This document shows positions 1-6,150 of a DNA stretch of 6,885 nt, piece by piece (position 1 is the stretch's first letter; every line of letters starts with the position of its first letter). Location of the stretch: positions 1-6,885 of the forward strand of contig CAKRSU010000046.1 of NCBI GenBank assembly GCA_934401755.1. The letters run 5' to 3'. Below the pieces are notes generated by a model, which ran no database searches, was not told the DNA's origin, and was given only the letters and a program-made list of their open reading frames with translations. A program made the position numbers and the translations under genes. The stretch comes from an uncultured Oxalobacter sp. GTDB taxonomy: Bacteria; Pseudomonadota; Gammaproteobacteria; Burkholderiales; Burkholderiaceae_D.

Positions 1-383
1 AGAAGCAACGAGGATTATTTGAAGCGATGGAAATAGATGTTCCTGCCTAGATATAATTTTTTCGGGACTTTAGGTTTTATAACTGAGTTTCCCTTGATAT
101 AAACGACCGACAATTTGTTCGGGCGACCAAGTATCCTTTAACTTTTTTTGAATCACTTGTTTGATTTCGGGTGTTAATTTCGTTTTTGCGCCACAATTCG
201 ATTGTTTGGTCTGATAACGGATATGCGCTTCTTGTGCTGAGTAATTCGCATGACGACGAAGTTCTCTTGAAATGGTGGATGGACTTCGGTTGAGATGAAG
301 CGCAATTTTCCTAAGGGTACAACCTAAGCTCACGTAGGTTTCTATTTTTGTCCGTTCTATTGAATAAGATGGCTATAGCTCAT
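1..383 (-). pseudogene. IS30-family transposase, broken 5' part
   Basis: This is the N-terminal part of an IS30-family DDE transposase, which would cut and rejoin the ends of its own element. The intact reading block (333 down to 70) encodes the helix-turn-helix segment RKIALHLNRSPSTISREL followed by a WSPEQIVGRLYQGKLSYKT stretch, both typical of IS30 proteins. The natural start looks to be ATG at 383, reading MSYSHLI and then a stop. One base is missing near 358-365. In the next frame the sequence continues as SIERTKIETYVSLGC and joins the main block, so the GTG at 333 is not the true start. A second break follows SYKT at about 67-72, where another frame carries a possible LYLGR remnant. The DDE catalytic part would lie outside the window. 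Family assignment is firm; two frame disruptions make it a pseudogene. Confidence 0.85.
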
Positions 384-419
384 AATGATTCTTTCTCGAA
401 TGTTTGCCTGGTAACTGAC

Positions 420-838
420 ATTTTATCGAAGAGCGTTATGAGTTTTTTTATTTTGACTGTTTATTATTTTTTCTGCTGTTGTACTTAATATTACAATTCA
501 CCATATAGTAAAAGTACCTGTGTTTGGAATAATTGAGTAGTAAATAGTAGAAGAAATTGAAATAAAGTTTGATGTAGCCATTTGAAGCGAAAATCTTGCG
601 TAAATTATTCTATTCGCCTACTCTATCGTTTTTTCACCTAAAAAAGTGGGTAAATTAGGTGAAAATAATCTTAATGCCTTGTTTTTCGCCTAAAGATGTG
701 TTTGTTAAGATCTTTTGCTTTGACATTCCAGAGGGATGCCAACCCAAGTATAGTTCAAAAAAACATGTGAGAGGAGATGTGACAGACCTGCAAAGCCTGC
801 TGTGGAGATAGAGCCAATGGAATGATAGTACAAGATGA
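420..838. other. AT-rich intergenic stretch, no supported gene
   Basis: This is about 420 bases between the IS30 and ISL3 remnants. No open frame shows a recognisable protein. The longest minus-strand frame (843-655) has no family resemblance and no convincing ribosome binding site. On the + strand the stretch just before 838 is broken by stops and may be decayed ISL3 sequence, but I could not align it. The only structure seen is the inverted repeat and short repeats at 613-692, listed separately. Confidence 0.5.
631..665. repeat. 11-bp perfect inverted repeat
   Basis: TTTTCACCTAA at 631-641 is the exact reverse complement of TTAGGTGAAAA at 655-665, with 13 bases between. The core TTCRCCTA also occurs at 613-620 and 685-692 in the direct orientation. 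It lacks the GC-rich stem plus T-run of an intrinsic terminator. It could be a protein-binding site or part of a transposon end; the sequence does not decide. Confidence 0.5.
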
Positions 839-1042
839 CCCAAAATTCGGAAACCCTTAAAAAGCTTATCGAAAACATTAATGGATTGGAAAGAAGAAAT
901 CTTACGGATGTTTCGTTATACTCATAGCAATGGCATTACAGAAGGCTTTCACTGTAAGATGAAACTCATTCAAAGAAGCGTTTATGGCTTTAGAAACTTT
1001 GAGAATTACCGCTTAAGAGTCAGAGTCTTCTGTGGTCATTAA
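839..1042 (+). pseudogene. ISL3-family transposase, C-terminal remnant
   Basis: An open frame from just after a TGA at 836-838 to TAA at 1040-1042 encodes the end of an ISL3-family transposase (DDE_Tnp_ISL3). Diagnostic pieces are DWKEEILRMFRYTHSNGITEGF, split here as DWKEEILRMF and YTHSNGITEGF, then the K-x-IQRSVYGFRNFENYRLRV block. In the family this region (W..EI, TNG.tEG, K..KR..yGfrNf.nfr.R) contains the last acidic residue of the DDE triad, and E of ITEG is kept. The N-terminal zinc-binding and central catalytic parts are missing, so only about 65 of more than 400 residues remain. No start codon with a binding site is present. It runs toward the 3' end of gajB and is a dead relic. Confidence 0.8.
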
Positions 1043-1101
1043 CAGATGTTTGTTATATGTTGTTTTGGAATATTATTAACGATTAATTGAATGGTTTGGA
1101 A

Positions 1102-1133
1102 TGGAACTCCGCCCTTCTTTTGGGTGTAGAGCC
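1102..1133 (+). repeat. probable right terminal inverted repeat of the ISL3 remnant
   Basis: The sequence about 60-90 bases past the transposase stop ends in GGGTGTAGAGCC. Its complement, read inward, begins GGCTCTACACCC, and ISL3-family ends commonly begin GGCTCT. The distance from the transposase stop is also usual. The matching left end was not found in the window, so the element is truncated. An 8-bp target duplication, if kept, would start at 1134. Confidence 0.45.
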
Positions 1134-1296
1134 AAATTTTTAGAGTCAAGCTAAGAGAATACTTTGAAAATACAGTGAAATCATCGAAAAATTTTCCATT
1201 ATTCTTGAAGGAATGTGAATTTCGGTTTAATTAATTTTTGTGCACAATCGGAACAGTTAAAAATATTGCGAAAATGGTGTAGTGTTTAGGGCTTAC

Positions 1297-3051
1297 CTAA
1301 TACAGCTCTTTTTTATACGTCTTTTCTATAAACTGTTGATAAGTAAAAATATTATCTTTGCCAACAATGGTTGTTAAAAATGTCATGAATCTACAGTCTA
1401 TCGGTATTGTAACAAAAAAGAATAATCTTTTTCTTGGCCTTGAGCAGCATACATAGAAAAGATTTCTGTTTCGCTCGTAAGATACTTCCTTATCTTTCGG
1501 GATTAAAGAATGATCAATTATCATAGGGGCATAGGTTTCAAACTGGTACTGATTCCATCCTTTACTTATAACAAGAACCACATTATCATATTCTTCACCT
1601 TTAACACCATGTTCAGTAGAGAAAACGGCTTCAGGATATAAAAAATCTATCGCAGCTAGAAATTGTGCGTATTCCAATTCCAGGAAGGACTGAATTGTAG
1701 CTTTTGCATATATTGTTTTCGGAGCATTTTTGTATAAACGATAATACTCATCTAATTGAGGAGGCATAGGAATTAAATCAGTTTGATAAACTGCTTGTAA
1801 TACATCAATAGCTTTTTGGGTTCGAGCTTTCTTCAACAAATCCCAAAGTTCCCGCCATTTTACCTTTTCAGACTTTTTTATAATAGGATAGCGCTTAATG
1901 CTGAGTGTATCAAACAGTAGTTGTGTGTTTGATGTACAGAGTGCCTTATAAATTGGCTCAACTGTGTTCATAAAAAATAAGAGGATCGGATCCTCTTTGT
2001 TGCGGAGTCCATCGCCCAGGATGTTCAGAAGTTGTTCATACCCCTGTTGCGTTGCAAGGACTTTGTGCGTGATCATCAGAATTTTAAGGGTTTCATCATT
2101 TGGGATGTCGCGTTTAATTTTTGATTCTATTTTATTTAATCGGAATTTTAATACCTCAGGAGGTAGTTCATCCTTGAAATTGCGGTCTGTACGCCGAGCA
2201 TTGTTATAATCTTCACAGGTAATTACAACAACTTCTCCATTGAATCCATCAGTCGCAGATTTTTGAGGTAAATCTGGGCGAATTTCATTGAGTAGCTGTA
2301 CTATTTTTGGCGCGGATCTAAAATTTGAATTTTTCTTGATTACGTTAATATTGCTATGTTCTATTGCGCCACAAGCCTTGTTGGATTGATAAATTGTTTG
2401 CCAAGCATCACCGAAAAAACCAAATTGTGGTCCAATATTTTTCGCAATGAAATAATCAACAAACTGGTCAATAATAGGCTTATAAGAGTCCTGATATTCA
2501 TCAATTAGAATTAGAGGATATTTATCTGCAAATATCCGACGAAATTTAGCATTATCTAGGAGTTGGCAGAACAGTTTTAGGACATCGTCATGATAAAGAT
2601 ATTGAATGCCATTTTCTTTGTAGCGATGCCCCAAAGTGTATGTAACTTCTGTAACCTGATTAGAATTATTTTCATCTGTTAAAAAATAAGAATCATTTTT
2701 AACAATGTCAATCAAAACACTCTGGTACTGTTTAATGGCATCCCATGCAAATGAGTGGATTGTAGAAGGAAAAATAAACGAATCTTTTGCAAGTCGTTCT
2801 GCGATCACGTCTACAGCCGCATTTGTATAGGTGATACAGACAACATTCTGTTTTTTTTGGTTGTAGTCAGACCATTTATTTGCTTGTATCCATTCAATAG
2901 CTCGATTTAGAGAATAAGTCTTGCCAGAACCAGCACCTGCTTCAACACGAAAGCTGTGTCCAGACTTAAGAGTTTCGATAATCTGTGTATCAATCTTGTC
3001 TGCTTCGGCTTTTGCAAGATCATAATTGGTCCCTATATATTCCTTGCTCAT
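1297..3051 (-). CDS. gajB: Gabija GajB-like UvrD/PcrA-type helicase (584 aa)
   Basis: This is a superfamily 1 helicase/ATPase and the second component of a Gabija anti-phage system. Motifs in order are Walker A AGAGSGKT (about residues 38-45), motif Ia TYTNAAVDVIAERL (74-87), STIHSFAWDAI (96-106), Walker B LILIDEYQD (180-188), motif III GDAWQTIY (214-221), NFRSAP (243-248), motif V EHGVKGEEYDNVVLV (480-494) and motif VI NLFYVCCSRPRKRL (530-543) with the arginine finger. All catalytic motifs look intact. At 584 residues it is somewhat longer than the prototype GajB (about 490). ATG at 3051 has AGAGG 9 bases upstream, immediately after the gajA stop. In the family GajB binds GajA and is thought to sense or process DNA ends. 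Gabija assignment rests on the GajA neighbour; alone it would only be a UvrD-like helicase. Confidence 0.87.
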   Translation of the reverse strand: MSKEYIGTNYDLAKAEADKIDTQIIETLKSGHSFRVEAGAGSGKTYSLNRAIEWIQANKWSDYNQKKQNVVCITYTNAAVDVIAERLAKDSFIFPSTIHSFAWDAIKQYQSVLIDIVKNDSYFLTDENNSNQVTEVTYTLGHRYKENGIQYLYHDDVLKLFCQLLDNAKFRRIFADKYPLILIDEYQDSYKPIIDQFVDYFIAKNIGPQFGFFGDAWQTIYQSNKACGAIEHSNINVIKKNSNFRSAPKIVQLLNEIRPDLPQKSATDGFNGEVVVITCEDYNNARRTDRNFKDELPPEVLKFRLNKIESKIKRDIPNDETLKILMITHKVLATQQGYEQLLNILGDGLRNKEDPILLFFMNTVEPIYKALCTSNTQLLFDTLSIKRYPIIKKSEKVKWRELWDLLKKARTQKAIDVLQAVYQTDLIPMPPQLDEYYRLYKNAPKTIYAKATIQSFLELEYAQFLAAIDFLYPEAVFSTEHGVKGEEYDNVVLVISKGWNQYQFETYAPMIIDHSLIPKDKEVSYERNRNLFYVCCSRPRKRLFFFVTIPIDCRFMTFLTTIVGKDNIFTYQQFIEKTYKKELY

Positions 3052-3060
3052 AGACTAACA

Positions 3061-3065
3061 CCTCT
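3061..3065 (-). promoter_or_regulatory. ribosome binding site of gajB
   Basis: AGAGG on the minus strand begins directly after the TAA stop of gajA (3068-3066) and lies 9 bases before the gajB ATG. This places ribosomes finishing gajA on the gajB start region and argues for coupled translation in one transcript. Confidence 0.7.
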
Positions 3066-5054
3066 TTACTCAAAAGTTCGTTGGTTATTTAGCCATTTCA
3101 ATCCCGATTTTATGTACTCTGGAATATCATAATTTGGGCATTCATAAATAAGCTTGAGGGCAAAATCCGTTTTGCTTTTGTCCTTAAATTCAAGGTCTTT
3201 TTCATTTATATCGTCGCCTAAATCATAGTGTTTTCGATTGACATTACGGATTGCTTCTTCCAGAGAGCGTCCACACAATCTATTTTCAGTGGTTTGGAAC
3301 TCAATATGACATTTCTCTCTGGTTTTGTTATCTGAAGTCATCGAAGTAATTTCTGTAAGGGTTATTTCTGATCTGTCATTTTCCGGGAGGCTCTTATTTC
3401 TGCGAATCCACCATTTTATTGTTTCGTTTGATGTGGTGTTTCCTTTGCTGACGACTACCGATTTTTTTACTGATTTCCCATCTTTGTTTGGTTGATCTAA
3501 AACGGAATCCAAATCAGTAAGAATCAAACAGGGAATTTTCAAAAAATTAATAAATGGAATAAACTTATGTGCATAGGCTCCGCCAATTTCAATCAATGCA
3601 TAATATTGTGTAGATAAAGGATATTTACAGTCGTCAAAAACACCGGTCATTTCGCATTTTTCAATCATATCTGGTAGTAATAATCGTTCAGAAGCACCTT
3701 CAATAAAAATCGCTTTATCTGCAAAAAACAAATCACATTTCGTTAAGGTTAAGTATTTCCTGATAAACTTCACATTATCAGGGGTATTTTGTGCAAAGGT
3801 ATTCAAGTTCTTGTAAATTACACCAGTGTTAGACTTTTGTGCATAGCGAATCTTTGCAAATTCCATAGTGTTTGCTATATGAGCTGAGTGAGAAGTTAGC
3901 AAAGTTTGGATTTTGACAGTAGAGAGTTTGCCAAGAAACTTTTCCAAATACGTAGCAAAAGCAGTTTGCATTTGCGGATGCATATGAGATTCTGGTTCTT
4001 CAATAAAGAGCAGAGGAATACACGCAATCCCACGTTTTTCAATATCTTTGGCAAATGCGGCAAGAAGGAATTCTATTTTGATCAAATTTTTATAGCCAAG
4101 ACCATTGTGAGAGCTGGGCAAACTTTCGTTTGCTGTGCCTGAAATATACGATAGCTTGGTCTGGTTTTTTATCTGATCATCAATGCTGAGTTGAGTTGTA
4201 ACTCCAAGCTTTAATTCTTCTATGTTGGGATAACCAAAGCCAATAGAGTTATTCACAACAGTACTCAGTATTTCATTACTTTGCTTTTGAACATCTTTAT
4301 TAGCTTTTTCCACTATTGAGCGTAATCGTTTGATTTCTTCAGCAACTCCCGGATCTAAATCTGCCTCGTTCATATCAAAGAAGCCAGAAATTAGTGAGCC
4401 AAGAGAACTATTATGTGTATCATCTTCACCAAGAACTCGTTCAGCAGGAATAGCATGAAATGGAAATAAATCATGTAATTCCTTTTGGCTTTTTATTTGT
4501 TTGTTTTCCATATTGTTTGGATTAATGGCATATATGGTTAATCCAAACAATTTATCAAAATTATCAATAAGTATATTGTTGTACATTTCTTCATTTGATA
4601 GAGAAGTATTGTTTTTATAACTACTTTCCAAGAGTGCCCATAATGTTTTTTCATCAGTTTTTAGGCGATATTCTGCGCGAATTAGAGCTGTTGTCGTATC
4701 CACATCAATATCAATAATAAAAGGCGATAAAGCTCCCAAATTATCCTCAGGATCATCTAATGAATAGTCCACTAAAAAATCTATTGAAATAACTTCAAGT
4801 TGTTTCAATAGATCCTCATAGGACAACTTTTTTTTCATGAACAATGTAAGATCTCTATAGAGATCTTTTCGTTTTGATAATGGATAGTCATCAAAAGATA
4901 CGTTTTTTCCTTTTAAGACATTACAAATAAACTCAAAGCATGATGTCTTAGCGGTATTATTTTTACCTACAATTAAGGTTGTTTTTGGGTCAATTTCCAG
5001 TTCGGAATCAATAAGCAATCTATAATTTTTAATTTTAATTTTAGATAATTGCAT
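3066..5054 (-). CDS. gajA: Gabija GajA-like OLD-family ATPase/TOPRIM endonuclease (662 aa)
   Basis: This is a class 2 OLD-family protein: an ABC-type ATPase fused to a TOPRIM nuclease, which in Gabija cuts DNA and is restrained by nucleotides. Numbering from an upstream in-frame ATG at 5072, subtract 6 for the chosen start: Walker A GKNNTAKT (36-43), signature-like SSHNGLGYKNL (320-330), Walker B LLFIEEPESHMHP (354-366), H-loop TSHSAHI (393-399). The TOPRIM part has IFIEGASE (455-462), the metal-binding pair TDLDS (519-523), RSLEEA (602-607) and a late lysine near KTDFAL (634-639). All TOPRIM acids are present. The second Walker A glycine is alanine. I chose ATG 5054 because GGAG lies 6 bases before it, whereas ATG 5072 has only a weak site. 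The protein is longer than the prototype GajA (about 578). It heads the operon, with gajB 14 bp downstream. Confidence 0.88.
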   Translation of the reverse strand: MQLSKIKIKNYRLLIDSELEIDPKTTLIVGKNNTAKTSCFEFICNVLKGKNVSFDDYPLSKRKDLYRDLTLFMKKKLSYEDLLKQLEVISIDFLVDYSLDDPEDNLGALSPFIIDIDVDTTTALIRAEYRLKTDEKTLWALLESSYKNNTSLSNEEMYNNILIDNFDKLFGLTIYAINPNNMENKQIKSQKELHDLFPFHAIPAERVLGEDDTHNSSLGSLISGFFDMNEADLDPGVAEEIKRLRSIVEKANKDVQKQSNEILSTVVNNSIGFGYPNIEELKLGVTTQLSIDDQIKNQTKLSYISGTANESLPSSHNGLGYKNLIKIEFLLAAFAKDIEKRGIACIPLLFIEEPESHMHPQMQTAFATYLEKFLGKLSTVKIQTLLTSHSAHIANTMEFAKIRYAQKSNTGVIYKNLNTFAQNTPDNVKFIRKYLTLTKCDLFFADKAIFIEGASERLLLPDMIEKCEMTGVFDDCKYPLSTQYYALIEIGGAYAHKFIPFINFLKIPCLILTDLDSVLDQPNKDGKSVKKSVVVSKGNTTSNETIKWWIRRNKSLPENDRSEITLTEITSMTSDNKTREKCHIEFQTTENRLCGRSLEEAIRNVNRKHYDLGDDINEKDLEFKDKSKTDFALKLIYECPNYDIPEYIKSGLKWLNNQRTFE

Positions 5055-5060
5055 CTTTGT

Positions 5061-5064
5061 CTCC
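5061..5064 (-). promoter_or_regulatory. ribosome binding site deciding the gajA start
   Basis: GGAG on the minus strand lies 6 bases upstream of ATG 5054. It falls inside the six codons that would be added if ATG 5072 were used. This is the best-placed Shine-Dalgarno sequence, and from 5054 the protein begins MQLSKIKIKNYR, the usual beta-strand opening of OLD/RecF-type ATPases. Confidence 0.65.
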
Positions 5065-5115
5065 GTTAGCATCTATTGCTCTTAATTTGGAATATGAATA
5101 AGCACTTTATAAATC

Positions 5116-5143
5116 AAAATAGCATATAAACTTATATCGTCAA
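5116..5143 (-). promoter_or_regulatory. predicted sigma70-type promoter of gajAB
   Basis: On the minus strand TTGACG (5143-5138, 5 of 6 to TTGACA) is followed by a 16-base spacer and TATTTT (5121-5116, 4 of 6 to TATAAT). Transcription would start near 5109, giving an untranslated leader of roughly 55 bases before the gajA start. No other comparable promoter was seen close upstream. Confidence 0.55.
5124..5137. promoter_or_regulatory. palindrome filling the gajAB promoter spacer (candidate operator)
   Basis: ATATAA and TTATAT form a 6-bp inverted repeat separated by 2 bases, lying between the -35 and -10 boxes. A protein bound here would block RNA polymerase. The palindrome is pure A/T in an AT-rich region, so chance is a real alternative. 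No regulator gene lies beside it. Confidence 0.35.
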
Positions 5144-5195
5144 GATGTTTGTATTTACTTTTCCAATCATTTGCGAAGTACCGCACTACACTGAT

Positions 5196-5228
5196 AGAAT
5201 ATTCTGAATATTTTCATGGTATTACCAT
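5196..5228. repeat. pair of short palindromes upstream of the gajAB promoter
   Basis: AGAATATTCT (5196-5205) is a perfect palindrome, and GAATATT repeats directly at 5206-5212. ATGGT-ATT-ACCAT (5216-5228) is a second inverted repeat. They lie about 50-85 bases upstream of the predicted -35 box. They could be binding sites or an old element end; no function can be assigned. Confidence 0.35.
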
Positions 5229-5701
5229 AGTTAGGAAATGATTGACATTAAACAAAGTTAAATGTAGTTTATTCCAAACTGCTATCACTCTATCTTCAAC
5301 AACCTTCCTCATTCTCGTACATCCCTAAAACAATCAATACGCCTCTCAATCACCCACTTTGCGTGCTTACCTAAACCAGCTGACACACCGCCTTATATCC
5401 TATATTGCAATAAAAAGAATTCCCTAAAAATCGTAATAAAAACAACTAACCCATTGAAAAATCATCAAAAAACAAGAGATTGAGCAAACCTCAGTCAAAA
5501 CTCACCTAATTCTAGAATTCCAATGTAAGGAAAAAACAACCAACAAAATAGAAATCCCAAAGAAGCAAACAAAAAAAGAAAAACAAAGCGAATGACAGAA
5601 AAGAAACAATCGAATTGGAAAAACTAAAGAGAAAAAAGGAGAAGGCAAAAAGAAACAAGTATGCTTCAAAAAAGCAAAACGAACGTCACCAAAAAGAAAC
5701 A

Positions 5702-5716
5702 TCCGTTAATAAGCAT
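5702..5716 (+). repeat. left arm of a 15-bp inverted repeat
   Basis: TCCGTTAATAAGCAT here is the exact reverse complement of 5907-5921. The arms enclose 190 bases (5717-5906) of A-rich DNA. The match stops abruptly at both ends of each arm. Possible meanings are a small mobile element, an invertible segment or paired binding sites. Confidence 0.6.
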
Positions 5717-5906
5717 AAAAAGACCAAAAAAGATTATACAAGAAAACTCCAAAAGAGAGCTAATTCCCTGAAATAACAACAAAAAATCCCACCAAAAAAC
5801 ACCATTCCAACTCACCAACAACCCTCAAAAAACAACCCCATTAAAAAGCAACCCTCCAAAAATCCCCATCAAAACAAAGCCTTACCAAAAAACTCAACAT
5901 CCTGTA

Positions 5907-5921
5907 ATGCTTATTAACGGA
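5907..5921 (-). repeat. right arm of a 15-bp inverted repeat
   Basis: ATGCTTATTAACGGA on the + strand is the exact reverse complement of 5702-5716. An ATG inside this arm opens a low-complexity lysine/threonine-rich frame that I do not accept as a gene. Confidence 0.6.
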
Positions 5922-6150
5922 CATAGAATCCCAAAACGCCTAAAAAAACCAACAAAAACAATAAAGAGCAAAAACACCAAAACCACAAATAAAACAACAA
6001 AACATACGAATAAAAAAAGAACCAAACCAAAACTAAAAGAAAAAAACATACACAAAAAAACCAAATATAAAACAAACACTCAAAAAAAACACAAAACACA
6101 AAGCTAAAAGAATCGCTCACCAAAAACTTATAAAAAACAAGAAGGCAGCC

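Larger units (their letters stand above)
5232..6150. other. gene-free stretch with purine-rich then A/C-rich tracts
   Basis: About 920 bases between the gajA upstream region and the helix-turn-helix gene contain no gene I can support. Up to about 5440 the sequence is ordinary AT-rich DNA. From about 5500 to 5770 the + strand is dominated by A and G, and from about 5770 to 6115 by A and C. In 5941-6000, for example, I count 42 A, 13 C, 3 T and 2 G. The open frames here are lysine-rich on + or Phe/Leu-rich on - and follow from the lack of T on one strand. They show no domain, and most lack a start with a binding site. Confidence 0.55.

Noticed and set aside
655..843. Minus-strand 62-residue frame between the IS remnants
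   Set aside because: No family resemblance, no clear ribosome binding site, and it lies in decayed transposon territory.
1185..1198. GAAAAATTTTCC near the gajB 3' end as a possible terminator
   Set aside because: Short A/T-only stem with no GC-rich part and no proper T-run on the minus strand; no convincing terminator for gajAB was found.
5235..5390. Minus-strand stretch with KHAKWVIERR resembling the C-terminal WVxER motif of IS5-family transposases
   Set aside because: Only a few residues match, several stops interrupt the frame, and the spacing between the ER and RL positions does not fit the family. Too weak to call a transposon remnant.
5502..5702. Minus-strand Phe/Leu/Cys-rich frame looking like membrane segments
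   Set aside because: T-rich complement of the purine tract; hydrophobic appearance follows from TTT/CTT codons, without a credible binding site. The same applies to the minus-strand frames at 5894-6252 and 6444-6710.
5552..5776. Open + frame of 74 codons rich in lysine and arginine
   Set aside because: No ATG in frame and no good start; a purine-rich strand with few T lacks stop codons by composition alone.
5907..6107. Open + frame starting at ATG in the right arm of the 15-bp repeat, Lys/Thr/Asn-rich
   Set aside because: Low-complexity translation of an A/C tract, no ribosome binding site and no recognisable domain.
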